A stretch of 12,506 nucleotides of DNA. It comes from JBIOHJ01 sp044448905 (lineage in GTDB: Bacteria > Bacteroidota > Bacteroidia > AKYH767-A > OLB10). The stretch lies in assembly GCA_044448905.1 (NCBI GenBank), contig JBIOHJ010000098.1, forward strand, positions 1 to 12,506. The letters run 5' to 3'. The translations under genes were made by a program, and so were the position numbers. Below are positions 6,532 through 12,506 of the stretch, in pieces. How positions within the stretch are numbered: position 1 is the first letter of the stretch; every line of letters begins with the position of its first letter. The notes under the pieces were generated by a model. It was not told the DNA's origin. It saw only the letters and a list, made by a program, of their open reading frames with translations, and made no database searches.

Positions 6532-6993
6532 TTATTTTTTTTTCAGAATGTCATTGGCAATATCCAACCAGGCAGTTGGCCCACCAGCAACATATCCTGT
6601 ACTTCCTAATTGTTCGAAACTGATTTTCCCGTCATTTTTAGTTGCCTTAACAAGCCAGATTGTTGGAAAACCCCGGACTCCGAAAAATTGTTGCAACTGG
6701 CTATTTTGTGCCTGTAATTCAGGGGATATGGGAGTTCGCTTTGGAAAATCTAATTCAACAAGAACTACATTCTTGGTTGCCCAGGTTGCAAATTCCTGTT
6801 TTTTAAAAACTTCGTTCTGTAAACGTTTGCACCAGCCACACCAGTCGCTTCCTGTGAAAAAAAGCATCAATGGCCTTTTGGTTTTCTTTGAAATTTCAAT
6901 TGCTTTGTCAAGGTTATTGTTCCAAACCAATTCCTGCGCCTCCACAGCACAGGAACCCGCAACAAGTAAAAATAACAGAAGTATTTTTTTCAT
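6532..6993 (-). CDS. Exported thioredoxin-like protein (Thioredoxin_7/DUF255-like, WCGWC)
   Basis: The 153-residue product has a signal peptide (MKKILLLFLLVAGSC...) and a single thioredoxin fold. The active site is DWCGWC (Cys52, Cys55), and the cis-proline loop GFPTIW holds Pro110. The strand KRPLMLFFTGSDWCGWC and the partner helix are typical of the small DsbD-C-terminal/Thioredoxin_7 type. It should reduce or isomerise disulfides outside the cytoplasm. Two processing routes are possible: lipidation at Cys15 (AGSC, with a non-ideal Ala at -3) or signal peptidase I cleavage after VEA at 19. The sequence between the active site and the cis-Pro is longer than in minimal thioredoxins (FPKRTPISPELQAQNSQL insert). 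The gene follows the SBBP gene on the same strand by 54 bp without a visible terminator, so readthrough is possible. It ends against hairpin element copy 2. Confidence 0.92.
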   Translation of the reverse strand: MKKILLLFLLVAGSCAVEAQELVWNNNLDKAIEISKKTKRPLMLFFTGSDWCGWCKRLQNEVFKKQEFATWATKNVVLVELDFPKRTPISPELQAQNSQLQQFFGVRGFPTIWLVKATKNDGKISFEQLGSTGYVAGGPTAWLDIANDILKKK

Positions 6994-7047
6994 GATTTTT
7001 CTTTATAAAATTTCTTTTAAGCTTTATGTTATGCGCAGTTTTGCTGT

Positions 7048-8715
7048 TCATTCTTTCACAACTTTTCCTTTCTTAATTACACCGTTTTTATTTCTCACCT
7101 CGTAAAGATAAATTCCTTTTGCAAATTGCTCTGTGTTTAAACTGATTGAGTTTGTGAATTTCTGTTGCAATAATTTTCTTGAAGTAATATCGTAAAGAAT
7201 AATTTCTCCATTTTGATTTGTTCCTTTTATTGAGAGGAAAGAGGAAAAAGGATTTGGATAAGGACTTTGAAAAAATTCGTTTGAATATTCTTCTGAAATT
7301 CCTGTGGTTGAATTTAGTTTAGCAAGAAATATATCCGTATAAAAAACATTATTTAATATTATTGAACCAAAAGTTATAGATGGATTTTGAAAATCACCAG
7401 TGACATAAATATTATTAGTTGCATCAGTGGTTATGGAATGCGGAATGCCAAAGCCACCTAAAGCAGTTGCAGTCCAAAGTGCATTTCCATTATTATCATA
7501 CTTGACAACGAACATTTGCCAGTTACCATTGTTAATTATAGTAAACGAGCCAAAAGTTATTGAAGGACTTTGAAAATGTCCTGAAACATAAATATCACCC
7601 GAATAATCGGAAGTAACAGAATAACCTTGGTCAAAATCAGTTCCTCCTGCATCGTGAGCCCACATAGCATTACCATTTGCATCATATTTCACAATGAACA
7701 TATCATTGTAAGGCCCTGGTCCGACATGGTTATGCAATACAATGTTATCAAACCAAATTGAGTCTCCGCCAAAGTAACCCGTTACAAATAAGTTCCCTGA
7801 ATTATCAGTAGTAACAGAATTACCAACAGTCATTCCATTACTTGATGATTCTCCTGCTGCTCTTGCCCATAATAGATTACCACTGCTGTCATATTTTACA
7901 ATAAATAAATTCGCTGTATTTACATATGGATTAAACAAAGTATCATTTCCAAAAACCAGTGTGTCACTTGCAAAAGAACCTACAGAGTAAATATTGTTAA
8001 AAGCATCAATAGTAATTGAATTAGGAACATCCTGTTGTTCACCTCCTGCGCCTTTGAGCCAAAGCAAATTGCCACTGCTGTCATATTTGACAATAAAAAT
8101 ATCATACTCGCCTGCGCTGTCATTGTACAATGTGGTCGTACCAAAAGTAATTGAATCACTGTCAAAGCATCCTGCCATATAAATATTTCCCCAGGCATCG
8201 GTTGCAACAGTATTGGAAAAACTATTATCGTTGCTAGATGAACTTTTTACCCAATGTAAGTTTCCTGTCGAATCATATTTCACAAGCAAAGCATGATAGT
8301 AATTGTTAGGATTTGTCAAGAAAACAGAATCCAATGTTAAAGTAGCACTTCTAAAATACCCTGCTGCATATACATTGTTTGCACTATCGGTTACTACCCC
8401 ATTTATTCCATCAAATTGGTTACCTGATGCGCTTCTTGCCCAAAGTGCGTTTCCATTATTGTTGTATTTTGTAATATATAAGTCACTACTGCCAAGCGTG
8501 CTATTTGTCAGAGTTATTGTATCAAATACAAGTGTTGGACTATTAAAGCGACCTCCAATTATAACATTTCCGCTTCGGTCAGTCTTTATAGTGCGTGAAT
8601 GGTCAAATTGAGGCCCTCCTGCACTTTTTGCCCAAACCCAATTTAGCGCTTGAGAATTCGCTTGAACAAAATTCAAGAGAAAAACAAGTGTGATTAAGCA
8701 ACCAAGTTTATTCAT
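7048..8715 (-). CDS. T9SS-secreted SBBP-type beta-propeller repeat protein
   Basis: The 555-residue product has a signal peptide (MNKLGCLITLVFLLNFVQANSQ), seven tandem repeats of about 60-65 residues, and a type A T9SS sorting domain. Each repeat reads roughly W-A-x-x-A-G-G ... N-S-V-x-T-D-x-x-G-N-I-Y-V-x-G-x-F ... S-I-T-F-G ... F-I-V-K-Y-D-x-x-G-N-x-L, the pattern of SBBP beta-propeller repeats. Seven units suggest a closed seven-bladed propeller. The sorting domain (about 486-555) begins YPNPFSS and ends with a basic strand (GVIKKGKVVKE). It directs export through the outer membrane by T9SS and attachment to the cell surface or release. The substrate or ligand is unknown. An ATG at 8754 would add 13 residues before the signal peptide, so 8715 is preferred. 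The gene is separated by about 196 bp from the Kelch genes upstream, so it may have its own promoter. Confidence 0.92.
   Translation of the reverse strand: MNKLGCLITLVFLLNFVQANSQALNWVWAKSAGGPQFDHSRTIKTDRSGNVIIGGRFNSPTLVFDTITLTNSTLGSSDLYITKYNNNGNALWARSASGNQFDGINGVVTDSANNVYAAGYFRSATLTLDSVFLTNPNNYYHALLVKYDSTGNLHWVKSSSSNDNSFSNTVATDAWGNIYMAGCFDSDSITFGTTTLYNDSAGEYDIFIVKYDSSGNLLWLKGAGGEQQDVPNSITIDAFNNIYSVGSFASDTLVFGNDTLFNPYVNTANLFIVKYDSSGNLLWARAAGESSSNGMTVGNSVTTDNSGNLFVTGYFGGDSIWFDNIVLHNHVGPGPYNDMFIVKYDANGNAMWAHDAGGTDFDQGYSVTSDYSGDIYVSGHFQSPSITFGSFTIINNGNWQMFVVKYDNNGNALWTATALGGFGIPHSITTDATNNIYVTGDFQNPSITFGSIILNNVFYTDIFLAKLNSTTGISEEYSNEFFQSPYPNPFSSFLSIKGTNQNGEIILYDITSRKLLQQKFTNSISLNTEQFAKGIYLYEVRNKNGVIKKGKVVKE
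7304..8640 (-). repeat. Seven tandem SBBP propeller repeats (within the gene)
   Basis: Seven protein repeats, each opening with a Trp and closing with a KYDxxGNxL-like strand. Openings in order are WVWAKSAGG, WARSASG, WVKSSSS, WLKGAGG, WARAAGE, WAHDAGG and WTATALGG. The third and last are the most diverged at the opening, and the last ends KLNSTTG. The repeats have diverged enough that they look old rather than freshly expanded. Confidence 0.85.
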
Positions 8716-8720
8716 TACAC

Positions 8721-8728
8721 CAAAGATA
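8721..8728 (-). promoter_or_regulatory. candidate -7 element before the SBBP gene
   Basis: On the minus strand TATCTTTG matches TAnnTTTG exactly, five bases before the ATG at 8715. If used, transcription would start at or next to the start codon and give a leaderless or nearly leaderless mRNA. I see no TTTG box at the expected distance upstream, so chance is a real possibility. Confidence 0.22.
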
Positions 8729-8746
8729 GTTGAATAAATGATCCTT

Positions 8747-8869
8747 TTATCCATGCCTTTTCACTCCCGCCATTTCTTTATATGCATCCAATTGAATCCT
8801 CAGTGTTTCAATTTCTTTTTTCAGCATATCATTTTCGGTTTGTAATGGGTTGAGGCATATGGCGGAAAC
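8747..8869 (-). pseudogene. Short coiled-coil-coding remnant between Kelch and SBBP genes
   Basis: In the 196-bp gap, the minus strand has an open stretch bounded by TGA at 8870-8872 and TAA at 8747-8749. It reads ...NPLQTENDMLKKEIETL and then RIQLDAYKEMAGVKRHG. The spacing of Leu/Ile residues with charged neighbours is that of a coiled-coil helix, and the sequence looks protein-like rather than random. There is no credible start codon at its left end; an internal ATG would give about 26 residues (MLKKEIE...). It resembles the tail of a larger protein, for example the leucine-zipper part of an IS3-type OrfA or the end of a surface protein, but the match is too short to say. Confidence 0.35.
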
Positions 8870-8911
8870 TCAGCCGGAAGCTGCATAAAAAGTGAAAAAA
8901 CGGAAACAGGT

Positions 8912-10126
8912 TTATTGCTTCATCAATTTCTTCACTGTTTTTTCGTTACCATCATCCGTCAGCAGGCTGACAAAATAAACCCCTTTTGAAAGACGGCTGA
9001 TGTTAATTTTAGTTTCCAGTTTATTGTTTACCGTTTGGAGTTGTTTAGTAAAAAGCTTTCTTCCACTTACATCAGTAACAGACAGATTAATTTTTTTATT
9101 AACCGGAAACTGTAAACTGCAAACTATAAACTCACTTGCCGGATTGGGATAAACCGTAAACTCTAAACCCGAAACCGGAAATTCCAAGCCACCCGTTGTG
9201 CTATCCTCAGGATGATATTCCCAAAAATCTTTTTTCATCACACCTGAGGTAACGCCATCCCAACCCGTACCCGTATAACCGAGGCTGCCGATAGAAAACT
9301 GAGAAGCTTCTTCGCGGTTGCCTCCGCCAAAATTTGCCATTTGCAGCCAGGAATTGTTTACCGGATCGTATTGCCAGAAATCATAAAAATAACCGCCAAT
9401 ACCCGAGCCCATTCCTATATACCCGAAGTTGCCAATGGCAAAACCGGTTGCTTCGCGCCTTGCTGTGCCCGGGAAGTTTGCTTTTTGCGACCATGTATTT
9501 GTAGGCTGATCCCATTCCCATAAATCAGTCAGGCCAACAGATGTTGCCGATTGCCCTGTTCCCACATATCCTTTATTTCCGATTGCAAACCCCGTTGCAT
9601 AATGCCGGGCATCTCCCGGAAGGTTTGCTTTTTGCAGCCAGGTATTATTCAACGGATCGTATTCCCACAAATCATCCAATGAAGAAGCAAAAAGCCCCGT
9701 AGTAATATAACCTTTGCCGTTAATAGCAAAAGCTACCGCAGCCTGTCTTGCACTGCCCGCAAAATTTGCCATTTGTGTCCACACATTCAGTAAGGGATCA
9801 AACTGCCAGAAATCAATTCCGCTTGGCGCGGATAGTACATATCCGAAATTATCAATGCTGAAAGAGCATGCTTCCACGATGGGGCTTCCGCCATAATTGG
9901 CTTTTTGCATCCACGTATTAGTTACGGGATCGTATTCCCATACATCAGTTGAATAAGTCGGGTTAATAAAACCCGTGCCTATATATCCTTTGCTGCCAAC
10001 AGAAAAACCGGTGGCATCAGCACGCGGTGTTCCGCCAAAATCGGCTTTCTGTGTCCAGTAGTCAGCTTTCAGAAATAAAGGTGAAAGTGAAACAGTAATG
10101 ACAATTAAAGCTATAATTTTTTTCAT
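8912..10126 (-). CDS. T9SS-secreted Kelch-repeat protein (paralog B)
   Basis: The 404-residue product has a signal peptide (MKKIIALIVITVSLSPLFLKA), six Kelch-type repeats to about residue 310, and a type A T9SS sorting domain at about 320-404 (TVYPNPASEF ... SKGVYFVSLL). Each repeat reads W-x-Q-K-A-x-F-x-G-x-x-R-x-x-A-x-G-F-x-I-G-x-x-G-Y-x-G-T-G ... D-x-W-E-Y-D-P-x-x-N-x, the usual blade of a six-bladed propeller. Repeat 2 is unlike the others: it lacks the GTG turn and the Arg, and carries SIDNFGYVLSAPSGIDFW. The protein should be exported to the cell surface. Its ligand is unknown; Kelch propellers often bind glycans or proteins. It begins 16 bp after the stop of paralog A on the same strand, so the two are probably one operon and arose by tandem duplication. 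The sorting-domain part contains blocks of a 7-nt repeat absent from paralog A. Confidence 0.93.
   Translation of the reverse strand: MKKIIALIVITVSLSPLFLKADYWTQKADFGGTPRADATGFSVGSKGYIGTGFINPTYSTDVWEYDPVTNTWMQKANYGGSPIVEACSFSIDNFGYVLSAPSGIDFWQFDPLLNVWTQMANFAGSARQAAVAFAINGKGYITTGLFASSLDDLWEYDPLNNTWLQKANLPGDARHYATGFAIGNKGYVGTGQSATSVGLTDLWEWDQPTNTWSQKANFPGTARREATGFAIGNFGYIGMGSGIGGYFYDFWQYDPVNNSWLQMANFGGGNREEASQFSIGSLGYTGTGWDGVTSGVMKKDFWEYHPEDSTTGGLEFPVSGLEFTVYPNPASEFIVCSLQFPVNKKINLSVTDVSGRKLFTKQLQTVNNKLETKINISRLSKGVYFVSLLTDDGNEKTVKKLMKQ
9011..9185. repeat. Degenerate heptanucleotide repeat blocks inside the Kelch B sorting-domain coding region
   Basis: Three blocks of about five 7-nt units each lie within 175 bp. 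On the + strand, 9011-9045 reads AGTTTCC AGTTTAT and then TGTTTAC CGTTTGG and AGTTGTT. Positions 9101-9135 read AACCGGA AACTGTA and then AACTGCA AACTATA and AACTCAC. Positions 9151-9185 read AAACCGT AAACTCT and then AAACCCG AAACCGG and AAATTCC. The first block is in the opposite orientation to the other two, so they form imperfect inverted repeats. They are translated as QLQTVNNKLETK, EFIVCSLQFPVN and GLEFPVSGLEFTVY. The period is frame-shifting (7 nt), giving a seven-residue amino-acid period. Confidence 0.65.
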
Positions 10127-10142
10127 GAATAAATTCAGGTTA

Positions 10143-11339
10143 TCAAATGATGTAAATCTTTTTGGATGCTATTTTTTTTCCGTCATTAAAAATCAAAATT
10201 AAATATTCACCGCTTTTCAAATTATTTCTTTTTATTTCAAACTGATGAGAATTAATTTTCTGAACATAAAGTTCTTTACCTGTTATATTATAAATTTTGA
10301 ATTGCGTATCGTGCCCCGTTTGAAGTAGGAATGAATTCAAATTTACAGTCGCAGTTGAAGAAAACGGATTCGGATAAACAGTAAAATCGGAATTTGATAA
10401 GCCGAAATCTTCAATACCCAATGTGCTGTCCGGATGATATTCCCAAAAATCGCTTCTGAAATTTATTCCGTCCCAGCCGGTGCCAAGGAATCCTGAATTG
10501 CCAATGTTGAAACTTACATTCTCAACTCTTACACCACCCATGTAATTTGCAACCTGCGTCCAGGTATCGGTTGCGGGATCATACCGGTACATATCACTTT
10601 GCAGTGCGGGGATATATCCGGTTCCCATATACCCGGAATTACCAATAGAGAACCCGGTTCCTTCAAAACGCGGTGCCGCTGGAAAATTTGCTTTCTGCGC
10701 CCAGCTGTCGTTAATCTGATCCCACTGCCAAAAATCATTAAGGCTTCCGGTAGCCGAACTGGTACCGGTGCCTATATACCCGTAATTACCTATCGCAAAA
10801 CCTGCCGCATAGTGACGAGCGGGACCAGTGAGGTTAGCTTTTTGTGTCCACATATTTAAAACGGGGTCATATTCCCACAAATCATTCATTGAAGCTCCTA
10901 AAGATGACGATGCCCCGCTGCAGATATATCCCTTGCCGTTAATAGTCCATGAAACAGCAGCCTGCCTTGCGCCACCCAAAAAACTTGCTTTTTGTGTCCA
11001 TATATTTGTAACGGGGCTAAAACCCCAGAAATCAACTCCGCTTGGAGCAGGCAAGACATAACCCAGGCTGTCAATTACAAATGCTGACGCTTCCACAATG
11101 GGTGCGCCTCCATAATCAGCTTTCTGCAACCACGAATTGGTCGAGGGATTGTATTCATACCAGTCTTTTGTATAACCGGCAACATAACCCGTGCCTATAT
11201 ATCCTTTAGTACCGATTGCAAAACCTGTTGCATCTGCCCTGCCCTGTCCCGGCAAATCGGCTTTTTGTGTCCAGTAATTTGCGCGGGAAGAAAAACTAAC
11301 TGCAAACAGGGCAGCCAGGAAATAAAGTATCTTTTTCAT
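10143..11339 (-). CDS. T9SS-secreted Kelch-repeat protein (paralog A)
   Basis: The 398-residue product has a signal peptide (MKKILYFLAALFAVSFSSRA), six Kelch-like repeats from about residue 22 to 310, and a type A sorting domain at about 318-398 (DFTVYPNPFSS ... LKSGEYLILIFNDG, ending KKIYII). Repeat-by-repeat it pairs with paralog B. For example, repeat 2 has VIDSLGYVLPAPSGVDFW against SIDNFGYVLSAPSGIDFW, and repeat 4 shares ARHYA-GFAIGN-GY-GTG. The six-blade protein was therefore duplicated whole, after its blades had diverged. The role is probably as a surface or secreted binding protein exported by T9SS; the ligand is unknown. It is the first gene of the minus-strand run, reading away from the divergent glycosyltransferase gene, so its promoter should lie in 11340-11442. 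The C-terminal strand is more hydrophobic and less basic than usual for this sorting domain. Confidence 0.93.
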   Translation of the reverse strand: MKKILYFLAALFAVSFSSRANYWTQKADLPGQGRADATGFAIGTKGYIGTGYVAGYTKDWYEYNPSTNSWLQKADYGGAPIVEASAFVIDSLGYVLPAPSGVDFWGFSPVTNIWTQKASFLGGARQAAVSWTINGKGYICSGASSSLGASMNDLWEYDPVLNMWTQKANLTGPARHYAAGFAIGNYGYIGTGTSSATGSLNDFWQWDQINDSWAQKANFPAAPRFEGTGFSIGNSGYMGTGYIPALQSDMYRYDPATDTWTQVANYMGGVRVENVSFNIGNSGFLGTGWDGINFRSDFWEYHPDSTLGIEDFGLSNSDFTVYPNPFSSTATVNLNSFLLQTGHDTQFKIYNITGKELYVQKINSHQFEIKRNNLKSGEYLILIFNDGKKIASKKIYII

Positions 11340-11442
11340 AGTGTTAAATTTTTTTGAAAGATAAGAAATGTTTTAAAATTAAATCTTTTAAGAATAAAGC
11401 ATACCCATTAAGTTTTTATTTTCACACAAAATTGTTTACTGC
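11340..11442. promoter_or_regulatory. Divergent intergenic region (Kelch A / glycosyltransferase)
   Basis: This 103-bp, very AT-rich gap must hold the promoters for two diverging genes. Two imperfect -7-like boxes are visible: TAAGTTTT at 11409-11416 on the + strand, about 26 bp before the TTG start, and TATCTTTC on the - strand at about 11356-11363, upstream of Kelch A. Each misses the consensus TAnnTTTG at its last base. I see no clear -33 boxes, operators or hairpins. Confidence 0.3.
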
Positions 11443-12506
11443 TTGGAACAATCCTCACCATCCAAAAAAATAAAAATTCTTTTCCTGACCCGCTGGTATC
11501 CCAACAAAACCAATATTCAGCTGGCAGTTTTTATTCAGAAGCATGCTGCTGCAGTTGCGCGCTTTTGTGATGTGTCAGTGTTGAATGTTACAGCAGTTTC
11601 CGAACAAAAAGATACTTATGAAATTGTACAAACCGGGCAGAGGGGATTTGTTGAGGTAATTGTTTATTACCGCGCTATAAAAAAATTTTTCTCACCGCTT
11701 GATAGAGTTTTAAACCTTTTGCGTTATTTGATTGCGCACAATAAAGGGATGAACCTGATCAGAAATAAATTCGGGAAGCAGGATATTACTCATGCTTATA
11801 TTTTTATCCGTCCGGCTGTGATGGCATGGTGGATGAAAATAATGAATGGTATTCCATATGTAATTTCAGAACAATGGAGCGGTTATGCAACAGGCAAATT
11901 TGAAAAGCGGAGTTTTATTGATAAAGCTATTACCAGGTTTGCTGCACGTAAAGCAGAAACCATTACTACCGTTTCTGATTTTTTAAAAACCCGCATGCGA
12001 CAAAATAAAATCGAAGGCAATTATCATGTTATTCCAAATGTGATAGAAAGCAATTTGGTAATTTCCAATGAAAAAAAAGATACTGTTATTAAAATTCTTA
12101 CCGTTGCCGATTTGGTTGATGAAATAAAAAACATAAGCGGCACAATAAAAGCCATTGCGGAAATAGTAAAAAGCCAACCGCTAATAAAATTTGATATTGT
12201 TGGCGGAGGGCACGATCGCGAAAAACTTGAAATGCTTGCAAAAGATTTGTCTGTTCTTAATAAAAACATTTTTTTTCATGGTATGAAAACCAATGAACAG
12301 GTTTACGAATATTTGAAAGAATGTGATTTTTTAATAATGAACAGCCGTTTCGAAACCTTTTCGTCAATTTGTGCCGAAGCAATGAGCTGCGGCAAACCTG
12401 TAATTGCAACCCGTTGCGGAGGGCCCGAGGAATTTGTAATTCCGGAAACAGGAATGTTGATTTCACCTGATACCCCTGCTGAATTAATAGCAGCAATAAA
12501 AAATAT
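11443..12506 (+). CDS. Glycosyltransferase family 4 protein (3' end outside the window)
   Basis: An open frame of 354 codons runs off the right edge. It starts KKIKILFLTRWYPNKTNIQL, the first beta strand and loop of a GT-B fold, and continues with GIPYVISEQWSGY in the N-terminal domain. The C-terminal domain has the inter-domain strand IKILTVADLVDEIKNI, the nucleotide-binding DIVGGGHDREKL, and the E-x7-E motif of retaining GT4 enzymes (SRFETFSSICAEAMSCGKP, Glu304 and Glu312). It should transfer a sugar from a nucleotide donor in polysaccharide or glycolipid synthesis at the cytoplasmic face. No ATG lies in frame ahead of the first strand. TTG 11443 gives MEQSSPSKKIKILFLTRW and is the best start; TAA at 11395-11397 closes the frame upstream. 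LVDEIKNI replaces the more usual L...KG/KN loop. Family members are about 360-400 residues, so only a short tail is missing. Confidence 0.9.
   Translation, partial: MEQSSPSKKIKILFLTRWYPNKTNIQLAVFIQKHAAAVARFCDVSVLNVTAVSEQKDTYEIVQTGQRGFVEVIVYYRAIKKFFSPLDRVLNLLRYLIAHNKGMNLIRNKFGKQDITHAYIFIRPAVMAWWMKIMNGIPYVISEQWSGYATGKFEKRSFIDKAITRFAARKAETITTVSDFLKTRMRQNKIEGNYHVIPNVIESNLVISNEKKDTVIKILTVADLVDEIKNISGTIKAIAEIVKSQPLIKFDIVGGGHDREKLEMLAKDLSVLNKNIFFHGMKTNEQVYEYLKECDFLIMNSRFETFSSICAEAMSCGKPVIATRCGGPEEFVIPETGMLISPDTPAELIAAIKN

Noticed and set aside
7304..8640. Recent expansion or phase-variable repeats in the SBBP gene
   Set aside because: The seven units are clearly diverged at protein and DNA level, so slippage or recent expansion is unlikely.
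8716..8754. Upstream ATG for the SBBP gene
   Set aside because: It adds 13 residues before a clear signal peptide beginning MNKLGCL, and overlaps the coiled-coil remnant.
11983..12496. Minus-strand open frames at the right end
   Set aside because: They lie antisense to the glycosyltransferase, whose frame carries the conserved E-x7-E motif and continues to the edge.

Overview
The window looks like chromosomal DNA from a member of the Bacteroidota. It is AT-rich and lacks clear Shine-Dalgarno sites. Three secreted proteins end in type IX secretion (T9SS) type A sorting domains with the YPNP motif, and a TatA gene sits beside an EnvC-like gene that follows what looks like a DUF4292 gene. I cannot name a genus.

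Left part (1-1720, + strand): the 3' end of a probable DUF4292 lipoprotein gene overlaps an EnvC/LytM-type murein hydrolase activator whose zinc ligands are degenerate. A small tatA gene follows, closed by a clear intrinsic terminator. Middle part (1759-5611, + strand): a tight three-gene run encodes a multi-pass membrane protein with C-terminal TPRs, related to the TMTC O-mannosyltransferase family; a small unknown lipoprotein whose start overlaps it by 17 bp; and a TlpA-like thioredoxin protein carrying two copies of an N-terminal beta domain. The last two genes share a reading frame and are separated by one stop codon and three codons.

At 5606-6515 a small outer-membrane-barrel-like gene is bracketed by two direct copies of a 93/94-bp intergenic element, each able to fold into two GC-rich hairpins. 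This is the least ordinary structure in the window.

Right part (6532-11339, - strand): in transcription order, two tandem paralogous six-repeat Kelch proteins with T9SS tails, a seven-repeat SBBP-type T9SS protein, and a small periplasmic or lipoprotein thioredoxin. One Kelch gene contains blocks of a degenerate 7-nt repeat inside the part encoding its sorting domain. A small coiled-coil-coding remnant lies between the second Kelch gene and the SBBP gene.

From 11443 a GT4 glycosyltransferase gene with an apparent TTG start runs off the right edge on the + strand. No rRNA, tRNA, CRISPR array, transposase or phage gene was seen, and no gene-free stretch exceeds about 200 bp. Most genes are envelope or secretion related. 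I see no convincing multi-gene novel system; the best leads are the hairpin elements, the heptanucleotide repeats and the TMTC-like operon.
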